Shown here: one piece after another, positions 1 to 9,041 of the stretch | Layout of the letters: every line of letters starts with the position of its first letter | Numbering within the stretch: position 1 is the first letter of the stretch | DNA from: Tectiglobus sp965215755 | Lineage (GTDB): Bacteria; Pseudomonadota; Alphaproteobacteria; Rhizobiales; Hyphomicrobiaceae | DNA: 64,000 nucleotides | NCBI GenBank assembly: GCA_965215755.1 | Contig: OZ244119.1 | Coordinates: forward strand, 5,518,001-5,582,000 | Direction: 5' to 3' | The notes under the pieces: generated by a model | Database searches by the model: none | What the model was told of the DNA's origin: nothing | Seen by the model: only the letters and a program-made list of their open reading frames with translations | Position numbers and translations under genes: made by a program

Positions 1-349
1 CAAACGCCGGCAACTTGGGATTTTCGCGGCGCATCGATGCCGTTGGTGTCCAGGATGGATTGACCTTTTTACGGGAGACGCGTTGCGTGCCCTGCCAGCG
101 GCTTTGCGCGCGTGGCACAGCGATTGGGTAGCTCACGGCGCGGCCTCGACCGACGACGTGATAGAGCCGGCGATCACTGAAACTAACTACAATTTCACCC
201 GGCTTGTAGCTCTTTGAGAATGCCACTGTTTGCTTGTCATAGACTGAGTTTTTCTCGGCACCGAACCAGCTACTTTGCGCTAACGCTGGAGATTGTGACA
301 GGGCGACTGCCAAGGCGGCAGCAAGGACTGTGTTGATTGTGGAATTCAT
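1..349 (-). CDS. L,D-transpeptidase (YkuD family), 3' part outside window
   Basis: Partial gene that runs off the left edge. The start at 349 follows an AGAGG ribosome binding site. The protein opens with a Sec signal peptide (residues 1 to about 25, cleaved near SPALA-QS). It continues with the N-terminal strands of a YkuD domain: GEIVVSFSDRRLYHVVGRG, then a segment with SYPIAV and, further on, VNPSWTPT. Members cross-link peptidoglycan in the periplasm by 3-3 bonds or attach lipoproteins to it. The catalytic His and Cys would lie beyond the edge, so activity cannot be judged. Family assignment is from remembered family features, not a search. Confidence 0.85.
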   Translation of the reverse strand, partial: MNSTINTVLAAALAVALSQSPALAQSSWFGAEKNSVYDKQTVAFSKSYKPGEIVVSFSDRRLYHVVGRGRAVSYPIAVPRAQSRWQGTQRVSRKKVNPSWTPTASMRRENPKLPAF

Positions 350-478
350 AACTTTGTTTCCCTCTGGGCATGCGATGTCGGCGTACCCATGTTTGAATTT
401 TGAATTGCTTGCAGATCTGAGACACATGCGCCTGTTCGGTCACTTCACCGAAGGACCGCGCATTGCAATTCAGGGAAA

Positions 479-886
479 CTAGTTGCGTAACCGTGGTGCC
501 GTCGCGAACACTGTCCAGAACGGCGCCCGGCCTCCCGGATCGCTGCGCGGATCAGCCGTCAAGGAGAACTGTCGTCCTGTCGTGGCACTCACCTCTACGA
601 GAATGCCACCGCCAATGTTACCAGAAAACAAAGACAGGTCAGCGTCGTCTGGTCTCAACCGCCCGGTTGCTGGTGTGGCGACGACGGTCACACGCCCGCA
701 TTTCTTGCGCTCACGCACTGGAATCGTGAGCTTGTCACAGGCTCTTGTTTCAACGCTTGTGGTTGCAGCCATACTGGCAGGGGTGTCGATACCGGAAGAA
801 TGCGCGGACAGGCCAGACACGCAAACGGTCGCCATCGCCAAGATGGCGAGGCATAGCGCGAACCGGATGTTAAACGCCGTCTGCAT
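479..886 (-). CDS. Small exported protein of unknown function
   Basis: A 135-residue reading frame in the same direction as the neighbouring L,D-transpeptidase gene. The first 28 residues form a convincing Sec signal peptide: a charged start, a hydrophobic core (FALCLAILAMATVCVSG), then LSA. The mature part has two cysteines about a dozen residues apart (ACDKL and KKCGR), which could form a disulfide, followed by Gly/Asp-rich beta-like sequence. I recognise no family. A longer plus-strand frame overlaps it, but that frame lacks protein-like composition. No strong ribosome binding site precedes 886, so the start is tentative. Confidence 0.5.
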   Translation of the reverse strand: MQTAFNIRFALCLAILAMATVCVSGLSAHSSGIDTPASMAATTSVETRACDKLTIPVRERKKCGRVTVVATPATGRLRPDDADLSLFSGNIGGGILVEVSATTGRQFSLTADPRSDPGGRAPFWTVFATAPRLRN

Positions 887-1209
887 TTGTCGAGTTGACC
901 GTTTAGCCGTGTTTCGGATCAGATCCTGTCAAGTTTCTACCACATTCGACAGATGCTTGGCAGCAACACTCACAGAAACGTGTGTACGTTTGCCAGTATC
1001 ATTTCCCGCCTGCACACGCTTCAGTTTTCAACACCACAGAGCCCCATTCTCGACCGTCTTGGTCCTGATAGCGGCACGTGCTACCTGTTCAACCTTAAAA
1101 CTGAAGTTAATTTGCCGCTGCTTTGTCACAACTTGAATTTGCGTTTACTCGCGAAACCCGGCGCGTGACGAGGTAGGTATCCGCACCAGAAGCTAGCGTG
1201 GAGAACCGG
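887..1209. other. Intergenic region between divergent genes, with a promoter-like palindrome
   Basis: No gene is supported here. On the minus strand a TTGACA-like -35 element (reads at 932–927) is followed by the perfect 11-bp palindrome GGATCAGATCC (916–926). That is a plausible promoter/operator for the small exported protein that starts at 886. No clear -10 element was found. The plus-strand promoter for the molybdenum hydroxylase genes must also lie here but was not identified. Confidence 0.3.
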
Positions 1210-1674
1210 ATGGACCTGACCGTCAATGGCAAGCGCATTACTGTAACGTCAGATCCGGATACACCACTGCTTTGGGTGCTGCGTGATGAGTTGGGCCTGA
1301 CAGGGACGAAGTACGGTTGCGGCATTGCGGCCTGCGGTGCTTGCACTGTCCAGATTGATGGCGAAGCCGTGCGGTCATGTTCGTTGGAACTGGCTGATGT
1401 CGAAGGCGCCGTCACGACGATCGAAGGCCTTGGCACACCCGAAGCCCTTCATGCCGTACAGGCGGCCTGGATCGAACATCAGGTCGCTCAATGCGGCTAT
1501 TGCCAGTCTGGCCAGATCATGGCTGCGGCAGCATTCCTTAGAACTCATCCAGATCCTACAGACCAGGACATCGACGACGCCATGTCCGGTAATTTGTGCC
1601 GTTGCGGCACCCATGTCCGCATCCGAACTGCGGTAAAGGCAGCAGCTACCAAGCTCAAGGAATCAAAATCATGA
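1210..1674 (+). CDS. (2Fe-2S)-binding small subunit of a molybdenum hydroxylase (isoquinoline 1-oxidoreductase type)
   Basis: A 154-residue electron-transfer subunit of the xanthine-dehydrogenase/IorA family. The N-terminal plant-ferredoxin domain shows YGCGIAACGACTVQ and a following RSC. The helical C-terminal domain carries QCGYCQSGQIM and GNLCRCGTH, so both [2Fe-2S] clusters are complete. It passes electrons from the molybdenum centre of the large subunit. The ATG at 1210 is preferred over a GTG at 1198, because GGAG followed by a 6-nt spacer precedes it. The stop codon overlaps the start of the large-subunit gene (ATGA, 1671–1674), indicating translational coupling. Substrate cannot be inferred. 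Confidence 0.92.
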   Translation: MDLTVNGKRITVTSDPDTPLLWVLRDELGLTGTKYGCGIAACGACTVQIDGEAVRSCSLELADVEGAVTTIEGLGTPEALHAVQAAWIEHQVAQCGYCQSGQIMAAAAFLRTHPDPTDQDIDDAMSGNLCRCGTHVRIRTAVKAAATKLKESKS

Positions 1675-3911
1675 GCCGGCTTGGCAGAATTGCACGGCGA
1701 ACTTTTCTGATTGGTACGGCCGCCATTGCCGGCGGTGTCGCCATTGGCACCCTCGCTTATCTGCGAGACCCAGCTAATCCGTTGCTCGATGACCTGAGCG
1801 ACGGACAAACAACCCTGCCCCCGTATGTCATCGTCGACCAAAGTGGCGTGACTATCATTACACCGCGAGCCGATATAGGTCAGGGTGCCCATTCAATTCT
1901 CGCGGCATTAGTAGCCGAGGAACTCGACGTCGCACTGCAGGACATCAATGTCGACCACGGTCCACCTAGCGGTGTCTACTACAATGGAAAAGTTCCGGCC
2001 GAAGGATTCCCAATTGCAGCAACGAGTGACGGGCTTCTCGCGAATGCCGGCCGCCAGCTGGGTGATGTCGTCGGTAAATTCATGAGCCTCCAGATCACCG
2101 GTGGCTCTTCAACCGTTCCCGATGGCTACGAAAAGATGCGATGGGCAGGTGCAGCCGCACGCCATGCTCTTCTCGAAGTTGCCGCGATCCGTACCGGCAT
2201 TGATAGGGAGAAACTGAAAACCAGAGATGGTACCGTCATCACACCTGACGGAACGATCATCCCTTATGCCACGCTCGCACCTGCAGCCGCGAAAGTCGCA
2301 GCGCCTTCCGGTATTCGACTCAAGCCGGAATCGGAATGGCGTTACCTTGGCACCGATATGCGTCGTCTAGACGTTGTCGGCAAATCTACTGGTACGGCGA
2401 GGTTCGGCATCGACTTCAGATTGCCGGGCATGGTTTATGCCACCGTCCGCACGAATCCGCGTCTGGGCGGTCCCGTCACCGGCTTTGACGGCAGCGCTGC
2501 CGAGGCATCTCCAGGCGTCATCAAGGTTGTGCCAATTACTGGCGGAACGGGCGTTATTGCCGACTCTACGTGGCGCGCGTTCAAAGCTTCGAAACTGATC
2601 AAATTCAGCTTTGGGGATGCTCCTTACCCGGCCACCACGAAAGAGATGTTCGAGAAGGTCAGCCTGAGCTTCGTCGAAGACAACCAGGACAGCCGCTTCA
2701 AAGACGATGGTGACATTGAGAAGGCGCTGGCCGAAGGCGGAGTAACCACTGCAGAATACCGCATCCCCCATCTCGCCCACGCGCCACTGGAGCCGATGAA
2801 TGCAACCGTTCGATTGCAGGACGGGCGGCTTGACATATGGACGGGGACGCAGATCCCGATGTTTGTTTTACAGTCAGCCGCGGAGGTGTCCGGCCTATCA
2901 ACATCAAATATCCATCTTCACGTTGAGATTTCCGGCGGTAGCTTTGGACGTAGGTTGGAAAATGACTATGTCCGGCAGGCCATTGAGTTGGCGATGGCAT
3001 ACCCTGGGCGCCCTATCAAAATGACCTGGACGCGTGAAGAAGATATGACTCACGACTTTCCGAGGCCACTCGCGATTGCCCGGATGCGCGGCAAGGCGGC
3101 GGACGGCAAGGTTGATGCGTTTGATCTCGATATCGCAACGACATCTGTCATGGAATCTCAAATGGGCCGGCTTGGCCAGTCCATCCCCGGCCCTGACCTT
3201 TCAATCGTTGCGGGCGCCTGGGATCAACCGTTCAAGATCCCACACTATCGCGTCACCGGCTATCGCGTGCCTGCAATGGTTCCGGTCAGTTCGTGGCGCT
3301 CTGTCGGGGCGTCAGGCAATGGCTTCTTTCATGAATGTGCACTAGATGAATTAATCCATGCTGCCGGCGCCGACCCACTCGCAGAGCGTATCCGGCTGTG
3401 CTGGCATGAGCCATCGCGCAAGGTCCTGGAAGCGGTTGGCGAAATGTCAAACTGGGGGAGCAAGCTCGGGAATGGGCGTGGCCGTGGAATCGCCTTCACG
3501 CTCTCATTTGGTGTCGCGACTGCTGAAGTCGTGGAGGTCACCAACACCGATGATGGAATCAAGATTGACACAGTCTTTGTTGCTGCCGAGGTCGGCAAGG
3601 TTCTAGATCCCATCAATTTCGAGAATCAAGTCCAAGGTGGTGTTGTCTGGGGCTTGGGACATGCGATGAATGCAGAACTCACATATGCTGATGGGATGGC
3701 ACAGCAAACCAACTTTCATGAGTTCGAAGGCATGCGCCTCAATCAGGCCCCCAATATCCACGTACGTGCCTTGACCAACGATGACGAAGTCCGGGGAATC
3801 GGTGAGCCGAGTGTACCGCCGGCCGCTCCGGCACTCGCCAATGCAATCTTTGCGGCAACTGGCAAACGCATCCGCGAACTGCCTTTGAACAAGCACATCG
3901 ACTTTGTGTAA
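1671..3911 (+). CDS. Molybdopterin-binding large subunit of an IorB-type hydroxylase, Tat-exported
   Basis: A 746-residue protein of the aldehyde oxidase/xanthine dehydrogenase large-subunit family, closest in layout to IorB. It begins with a twin-arginine signal (RRTFLIG at residues 8–14, then a hydrophobic stretch), so the complex is probably exported folded to the periplasm. The conserved catalytic Glu motif RGIGEPSVPP lies near residue 710. The family inserts an oxygen from water into heterocycles or aldehydes. It forms one operon with the 2Fe-2S subunit upstream (ATGA overlap) and the esterase downstream. No cytochrome c partner, often seen with IorAB-type enzymes, is adjacent. Longer upstream starts overlap the small subunit and are unlikely. 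Confidence 0.9.
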   Translation: MSRLGRIARRTFLIGTAAIAGGVAIGTLAYLRDPANPLLDDLSDGQTTLPPYVIVDQSGVTIITPRADIGQGAHSILAALVAEELDVALQDINVDHGPPSGVYYNGKVPAEGFPIAATSDGLLANAGRQLGDVVGKFMSLQITGGSSTVPDGYEKMRWAGAAARHALLEVAAIRTGIDREKLKTRDGTVITPDGTIIPYATLAPAAAKVAAPSGIRLKPESEWRYLGTDMRRLDVVGKSTGTARFGIDFRLPGMVYATVRTNPRLGGPVTGFDGSAAEASPGVIKVVPITGGTGVIADSTWRAFKASKLIKFSFGDAPYPATTKEMFEKVSLSFVEDNQDSRFKDDGDIEKALAEGGVTTAEYRIPHLAHAPLEPMNATVRLQDGRLDIWTGTQIPMFVLQSAAEVSGLSTSNIHLHVEISGGSFGRRLENDYVRQAIELAMAYPGRPIKMTWTREEDMTHDFPRPLAIARMRGKAADGKVDAFDLDIATTSVMESQMGRLGQSIPGPDLSIVAGAWDQPFKIPHYRVTGYRVPAMVPVSSWRSVGASGNGFFHECALDELIHAAGADPLAERIRLCWHEPSRKVLEAVGEMSNWGSKLGNGRGRGIAFTLSFGVATAEVVEVTNTDDGIKIDTVFVAAEVGKVLDPINFENQVQGGVVWGLGHAMNAELTYADGMAQQTNFHEFEGMRLNQAPNIHVRALTNDDEVRGIGEPSVPPAAPALANAIFAATGKRIRELPLNKHIDFV

Positions 3912-3921
3912 CGGAACAGCC

Positions 3922-4797
3922 ATGTCTCAAGTCCTGGAAATTGAAGAAACAGATATCGAATATCTTCGACATGGCGAGGCATCGCTGCTTGCCCGCGTTT
4001 ACCGACCCGTTCGGTCTGGGTCATACCCAATGTTGGTTGACCTTCACGGCGGCGCCTGGTGCAACGGAGACCGATCCAACAATCAACTGCTGAGCCGCAC
4101 TCTTGCCCAGTCCGGCGTTGTTGTTGCCTCGCTCGATTTTCGCCAACCACCGGTTGCCGGCTATCCTGATGTGATGGCTGATATCCACTACGGGGTCAGA
4201 TGGCTTAAAGCCAATGCCAAAAACTTCCATGGTAATGCTGAAAAGGTCGGGGTTGTTGGCATCTCGAGCGGTGGGCAGCAAGCAATGCTGCTCGCGATGC
4301 GGCCACACGACTCGCGCTACAGTTCGATTGAAGGGCCAGATTTCGGCAACGTCGATGCCTCAGTCCGCTTCGCTGTTTTGTGTTGGCCGGTGATTGATCC
4401 GCTTGGACGCTACCAATATGGAAAGGAGCGGATCGCCAGCGGTGCACCACATCCACCGCACCTGCCGGACGTGCTGCCTTGCCACGAGCGGTATTGGGGT
4501 GATGAGGACGCCATGTCGGAAGGCAGCCCGGTTCGCATCCTTGAGCGCGGCGAAGACGCCGTGTTGCCGCCCACGCTCTATCTGCAGGGCGAAGACGACC
4601 ACATGCATCCGCGTGCTCATCTGGATCGCTTCGTAACGCTTTACCGCGAGCGCGGCGGTGAATTGGACCTCCAAATTTATCCGGGAGAGGCCGAAGGCTT
4701 CATCACACGCACACCGAATTCTGCCGCAACGCAGGAAGCCGCGATCCAGCGGATTATTGCCTTTGTGCATGACAAGTCAGAGCGCGTTCAAGCCTAA
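3922..4797 (+). CDS. Alpha/beta hydrolase (esterase/lipase, HSL-like)
   Basis: A 291-residue serine hydrolase. The oxyanion-hole motif LHGGAWCNG lies near residue 42 and the nucleophile elbow GISSGG near residue 110. An acid-bearing LQGEDDHMHP stretch follows near residue 225. The expected C-terminal His is not obvious: the region after YPGEAEGF lacks the usual His, so the histidine of the HMH segment may serve, or the triad is unusual. It lies 10 nt behind the molybdenum hydroxylase large subunit and is probably co-transcribed, which suggests a role in processing the same organic compound. ATG at 3922 is chosen over a TTG at 3904 that overlaps the upstream stop. Confidence 0.8.
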   Translation: MSQVLEIEETDIEYLRHGEASLLARVYRPVRSGSYPMLVDLHGGAWCNGDRSNNQLLSRTLAQSGVVVASLDFRQPPVAGYPDVMADIHYGVRWLKANAKNFHGNAEKVGVVGISSGGQQAMLLAMRPHDSRYSSIEGPDFGNVDASVRFAVLCWPVIDPLGRYQYGKERIASGAPHPPHLPDVLPCHERYWGDEDAMSEGSPVRILERGEDAVLPPTLYLQGEDDHMHPRAHLDRFVTLYRERGGELDLQIYPGEAEGFITRTPNSAATQEAAIQRIIAFVHDKSERVQA

Positions 4798-4819
4798 AGT
4801 GTGTCGCATTAAATAGGAG

Positions 4820-4852
4820 CCAGAATTCGCCCTAAGATTAGGCGTTTTCTGG
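4820..4852. terminator. Candidate bidirectional terminator hairpin
   Basis: CCAGAA (4820–4825) pairs with TTCTGG (4847–4852), and inside it CGCC pairs with GGCG across a symmetric TT/TT internal loop. A TTTT run lies in the 3' arm. It sits between the convergent esterase and SMP-30 genes, where a terminator for both strands is expected. Confidence 0.5.
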
Positions 4853-4895
4853 CATATCTTGAATCGATTGAATTGCGACAAGCATTGGGTCGGCT

Positions 4896-5795
4896 TCACC
4901 GAATTCTGTACCACGGATGCGGAGCGCCGGGCGTTTTGACCCGCAACGTATAGACTCCGGTGTGCGCACAGCACAAAAGCGTTCGCAGATCCGGTCCACC
5001 AAATGCAAAATTGACTGCCTGCTCCGGCCATCGGATTATGCCGGTCCGCTGCCCATCAGGCTCGAATACCCATATGCCCCCTGGTCCCGTGCAATACACC
5101 CGACCTGCACTATCAACTTTCAGGCCATCAGGAATACCAGGCTCGTCACCTTCATTCATGTCTGCAAAAATACTACGCCGGGTCATTCGACCGCTGTCAT
5201 CGAGATCAATGGCATGGATGAATTTGCAAGTCCGCGTATTGGCAACATAGAGACGTGCCTCATCAGGTGAGAACGCAAGGCCGTTGGGATATTCGCATTG
5301 CACGACCAGCGACAGGTCGCCGTCTGGCGTCAGCTTATAAACCCCTGCACCGATCCACATTCCGTCGATACCTTCCGGCCCTGGGATCTCGCGCTCATGA
5401 AACGCAATGCGTTGATCCGGGTCAGTGAAGTAAATGTCGCCATTGGAATGGCAGACTGCGTCATTGGGCCGGGCCAGGCGTCCACCGTTAAAACGATCTG
5501 CAATTGTCTCAACAGTGCCGTCATCATGCGTTCGTGTCACGCGGCGGGCGAGCCCCTCACAATTGATCAGCCGCCCCTCGAGGTCGAAGGTATTGCCATT
5601 GCCGCCATTGGTCTCACGCACCAATTGCGGATCCTCGCCGATGACCATGCGGAGCAGCTTGTTTTGACGGATGTCGACAAAATACCAATAGTCATCAGGA
5701 TGCCACAACGGCCCCTCTGTGAAGATAAATCCACTTGCAACCTGCTGTGGCTCGGTTGTTTCCAGAACTGCCGATAAATCGCCAATGTGTTGCAT
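4896..5795 (-). CDS. SMP-30/gluconolactonase/LRE-like beta-propeller protein
   Basis: A 299-residue protein of the SMP-30/gluconolactonase family, a six-bladed propeller that hydrolyses lactones with a divalent metal. Visible landmarks are FTEGPLWH (metal-binding Glu, near residue 27), LARPNDAVCHSNGDIYFTDP (metal/substrate Asn and Asp), YPNGLAFSPDEARLYVANT and IPDGLKVDSAGRVYCTG (Asp of the metal site). ATG at 5795 is preceded by AGGA with a short spacer and is preferred over a start 11 codons upstream. It is divergent from the GMC oxidoreductase gene. GMC enzymes often yield lactones, so the two may act in sequence; that is an inference from position. Confidence 0.88.
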   Translation of the reverse strand: MQHIGDLSAVLETTEPQQVASGFIFTEGPLWHPDDYWYFVDIRQNKLLRMVIGEDPQLVRETNGGNGNTFDLEGRLINCEGLARRVTRTHDDGTVETIADRFNGGRLARPNDAVCHSNGDIYFTDPDQRIAFHEREIPGPEGIDGMWIGAGVYKLTPDGDLSLVVQCEYPNGLAFSPDEARLYVANTRTCKFIHAIDLDDSGRMTRRSIFADMNEGDEPGIPDGLKVDSAGRVYCTGPGGIWVFEPDGQRTGIIRWPEQAVNFAFGGPDLRTLLCCAHTGVYTLRVKTPGAPHPWYRIR

Positions 5796-5972
5796 GTCCG
5801 TCCTTTCAGTTTCTTGATGTAACCACATCGTGGCCCGTCGCCACCCAATCGTATAGCAGCGCGGTAGTCATCGAAATGTCGAACAACGACAGAGACCGGA
5901 TGATTGAGCCTCTCGCATAGACGGCTGCCCATACTTTGCTAACCTCAAGACAAAGTACGAACGGGGGCTTCG

Positions 5973-7580
5973 GTGCAGCCATCAGAACCTGAGACATATG
6001 ACTTCATCGTGGTTGGAGCAGGCTCGGCTGGTGCTGTCGTTGCCAACCGGCTTTCTGCCAACCCACGCAATAAGGTTCTGCTTTTGGAAGCCGGGCCCGC
6101 AAGCAATATCTGGTCACGCATTCCGATTGGGTATGCCAAGACACTCCACAACCCGGATGTCAACTGGCGCTATTCGGCAGAACCAGAAGTGAGCACGCGA
6201 GGGCGCAGACTCTATGTGCCACGCGGCAAGATCCTTGGTGGGACGAGCACGATCAATGGCATGGCATTCGTCCGTGGCCAGGCACAGGATTTCGATACGT
6301 GGGCCCAAATGGGTAATACGGGATGGAGCTATCGCGATGTCCTTCCGTGCTTCAAGCGAATGGAGAGTTACAGCGAGGGAGAGGACGAGTTTCGTGGCGG
6401 CGATGGCCCATTACGAGTCACCAACCCTGAGCCCAATGACCCTTTATACAAAGCCTTGATTGAAGCCGCTGCCGAGGTCGGCATTCAGCATAACCCTGAC
6501 TACAACGGCACGAACCAGGGCGGCATTGCGATGAGCCAGGCCTCGATTGCTGATGGCCGGCGCATGAGCACCGCCCATTGCTATCTCGATCCCATACGCC
6601 AACGCCAGAACCTTCACATCGTCACGAATGCACTCACGCAGAAGGTTGAGCTGGACGGTCGTCGCTGCGTTGGTGTGACTTACGCGATAGGAAACAAAAA
6701 TCAGTTCGCGCGTGCTCACAACGACGTCATTATATGTGCCGGATCGATCAACTCGCCGCAGTTGCTGGAGCTTTCCGGAATCGGGCAACCCGAGCGTCTG
6801 CGCGATCTCGGTATCGCAGTGCAGCTGGAACTCGGTGGTGTCGGTGAGAATCTGCGCGATCACTATGCTCCGCGAACCCGCTGGGCGATTGCTGCCAAGG
6901 GCTACACCTTCAATGATCGCGGACGCGGACTCGGTCTAGTCAATCAGGCACTGCGATACGCAATTTCACGAGACGGCATGCTGAGTATGGTCGCGGCTCC
7001 AATTCGAGCCTTTGTCTGTTCACGCGAAGGCCTAGAAACGCCGGATCTCCTACTTGGCTGGGTCCCGATGCTGTATGAGCCGGGCCCAAAACTCTCAAAA
7101 CAATCCGGCATGACCTGCTACGCTCACCCGATGCGCCCCGAAAGCAAGGGGCACATTCATATCGCCTCCGCAGACCCGCGGGAACCACCGAAGATCCACT
7201 ACAACTTCCTGTCGGCATCGATCGACGCCCACCTCACCGTCCAGGCTATTCGTATCGCTCGCTCGATTATGAATGCCAATGCTCTGGCCCACTTAGGTGT
7301 CTCCGAATTGGCGCCAGGTCAGGACCTGATAGAGGATGACGAGATCCTCGATTGGGTCAAAGACGTCGGCGAGACGACCTATCATCCCGTTGGCACCTGC
7401 AAGATGGGTATCGATACAATGGCTGTCGTCGACCCGCAGTTGCGCGTGCGCGGTATTGATGGATTGCGGGTCGCCGATGCGTCCATCATGCCGACATTGA
7501 CGTCGGGCAACACAAATGCGCCCTCGATAATGATTGGCGAAAAGGCAGCAGAACTCATCCTGAGCTCAAATCAGCTTTAG
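5973..7580 (+). CDS. GMC-family FAD-dependent oxidoreductase (choline dehydrogenase-like)
   Basis: A 535-residue flavoprotein. The N-terminal dinucleotide fold is VVGAGSAGAVVANRLS. GMC signature regions are LGGTSTINGMAFVRG (near residue 90) and CAGSINSPQLLELSGIG (near residue 255). The active-site His and Asn are in YHPVGTCKMG and SGNTNAPSIMIGEKAA. The family oxidises alcohols to aldehydes, ketones or lactones. The GTG start at 5973 is preceded by a GGGGG ribosome binding site. Sequence alone does not separate choline dehydrogenase from other alcohol substrates, and no betaine genes are nearby, so no symbol is given. Confidence 0.9.
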   Translation: MQPSEPETYDFIVVGAGSAGAVVANRLSANPRNKVLLLEAGPASNIWSRIPIGYAKTLHNPDVNWRYSAEPEVSTRGRRLYVPRGKILGGTSTINGMAFVRGQAQDFDTWAQMGNTGWSYRDVLPCFKRMESYSEGEDEFRGGDGPLRVTNPEPNDPLYKALIEAAAEVGIQHNPDYNGTNQGGIAMSQASIADGRRMSTAHCYLDPIRQRQNLHIVTNALTQKVELDGRRCVGVTYAIGNKNQFARAHNDVIICAGSINSPQLLELSGIGQPERLRDLGIAVQLELGGVGENLRDHYAPRTRWAIAAKGYTFNDRGRGLGLVNQALRYAISRDGMLSMVAAPIRAFVCSREGLETPDLLLGWVPMLYEPGPKLSKQSGMTCYAHPMRPESKGHIHIASADPREPPKIHYNFLSASIDAHLTVQAIRIARSIMNANALAHLGVSELAPGQDLIEDDEILDWVKDVGETTYHPVGTCKMGIDTMAVVDPQLRVRGIDGLRVADASIMPTLTSGNTNAPSIMIGEKAAELILSSNQL

Positions 7581-7675
7581 TTCGTTCCCGGATGATACGA
7601 GTAAGAGCGTGAGCTGGTTCCAGCCTCATCCGAAAGCCATCGGCAGCTCTCGCTCGACCTTCTGAAAGGGCCACA

Positions 7676-8299
7676 CTACGCCTTCGTACCTTGACCAAAT
7701 GCTTCTGCGCCGCTGTCCAGGAAGGCGAGTTCATCGGTTGTGCTCTCGCGCCCCAATACTACGTTGCGATGCGGAAAGCGGCCAAATTCGGCAACGATGT
7801 TTCGATGCCTGGTCCAACCATTAATGCTGTGCTGGACGTACGGTTGCCACTCCTCTGGTGACGATGCCTTCAGCTGCTCAAGGAGCGACAGACCGTGATC
7901 CTGTTTGGTTATCTCTTCTGAGTGATGATAGGGATGATAAAGCCAGATCCGGGATATGGGATGTAGCTCACGATCGAGGCCGTTCGCAATTGCGGTCTCA
8001 ACAACATCCATTGCACAGGCGTCACCACCATATGCGGCGGGCGAGTGGCGATAGATGTTTCGCGTGAATTGGTCGAGCAACAAGATGAGCGCCAGCGCGC
8101 CGTCTGACGATTTGGACCAGTCCATAAGTCTGCGCTCGCAAGCTTGTTCGACGAAGTCACCGAAGCGTGCGCGGATTTCATCATCGACAACAGCGCCGCC
8201 GCGATACCACCAGTCTTTCCGGGCTAATCCTGCCTCCGGCGATGACTGACTGTTGTCCAGCCAGAATGTGTTGATCGCGGCAATAGTTTCTCTGCTCAA
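7676..8299 (-). CDS. DUF924 family protein
   Basis: A 207-residue protein with the hallmarks of DUF924 (TPR-like, all-helical): DWW near residue 30, LILLLDQFTRNIYR near residue 73, WLYHPYHHSE near residue 120 and the C-terminal GRFPHRNVVLGRESTTDE. The family is widespread in Proteobacteria and has no established biochemical role. The start codon is TTG (8299) with no ATG alternative near the N terminus, so the start is less certain than the family. It converges on the GMC gene and is divergent from the short-chain dehydrogenase. Confidence 0.85.
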   Translation of the reverse strand: MSRETIAAINTFWLDNSQSSPEAGLARKDWWYRGGAVVDDEIRARFGDFVEQACERRLMDWSKSSDGALALILLLDQFTRNIYRHSPAAYGGDACAMDVVETAIANGLDRELHPISRIWLYHPYHHSEEITKQDHGLSLLEQLKASSPEEWQPYVQHSINGWTRHRNIVAEFGRFPHRNVVLGRESTTDELAFLDSGAEAFGQGTKA

Positions 8300-8345
8300 T
8301 TTGGGCTACCCATTAGTGTGAAGAGGTTCAGTCACAATCAAAACG

Positions 8346-9041
8346 ATGGAGTTTCCGTTGAAGACCACGCTGATAACAGGCTGCGACTACGGTATCGGGT
8401 TCGAATTTGCGCGGCAATACGCAAAGGACAATTGGCGAGTGCATGCTGTTTGTCTGCAGGACAGCAGCCGTGACAAGGTTGAGGGGATTGCTGGTGACGT
8501 GAAGTTTCACAACGCGGATGTCTCTGAGACAGCAAGCCTCCGGCAACTTGCAGAACAGCTCGGCGATGAGCCCATTGACCTGCTCATCAACAATGCGGCG
8601 ACGTTTGCGCCCGATGGTCCTGGAACCCTCATGCTCCCCGACATCGAGGAGTTCACCAGAGTGATGAAAGTAAATGCGGTGGCACCCATTTTCGTCGCGG
8701 ACGCCTTTGAGCAGAACGTGGCCAAGAGCGCGGGGAAGTTGATGGTATTTATTGGCACGCGTTCGGGATCAATTGGTGACAACACATCTGGTGGTCACTA
8801 CGCCTACCGCTGCAGCAAGACTGCGCTCAACATGGCCACCAAAAGTATTTCGGTTGACTTTGCGAAACACGGCATTTGCGCGGCGGTGCTACATCCAGGT
8901 TCTGTAGCGACAGAGACCCGGAAGGGCGGGCAGATTTCAGTTGAGGAAAGTGTGACGGGCATGCGTGGGGTGATCGATCGCCTCGATATGCAGTCGAGCG
9001 GCAAGTTTCTGCGCTATGACGGAGGAGAGATTGAGTGGTAG
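8346..9041 (+). CDS. Short-chain dehydrogenase/reductase (C-factor-like)
   Basis: A 231-residue Rossmann-fold oxidoreductase of the classical SDR family. The cofactor motif is TGCDYGIGFEFARQYA (residues 9–24), NNAA lies near residue 80, the catalytic Ser is probably in IGTRSGS, and the YxxxK pair is YAYRCSKTALN near residue 155. The overall pattern resembles the C-factor/CsgA-like subgroup. The substrate is unknown. It is divergent from the DUF924 gene with a 46-nt gap and shows no strong ribosome binding site, so the start at 8346 is a best guess. Confidence 0.85.
   Translation: MEFPLKTTLITGCDYGIGFEFARQYAKDNWRVHAVCLQDSSRDKVEGIAGDVKFHNADVSETASLRQLAEQLGDEPIDLLINNAATFAPDGPGTLMLPDIEEFTRVMKVNAVAPIFVADAFEQNVAKSAGKLMVFIGTRSGSIGDNTSGGHYAYRCSKTALNMATKSISVDFAKHGICAAVLHPGSVATETRKGGQISVEESVTGMRGVIDRLDMQSSGKFLRYDGGEIEW

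Noticed and set aside
483..1136. Long plus-strand frame of 217 codons opposite the small exported protein
   Set aside because: No ribosome binding site or family features; the minus-strand frame has a clear signal peptide and is co-directional with its neighbour.
7600..7660. GAGCTG/CAGCTC inverted repeat between the GMC and DUF924 genes
   Set aside because: Short arms, long loop and no T run, so not listed as a terminator.
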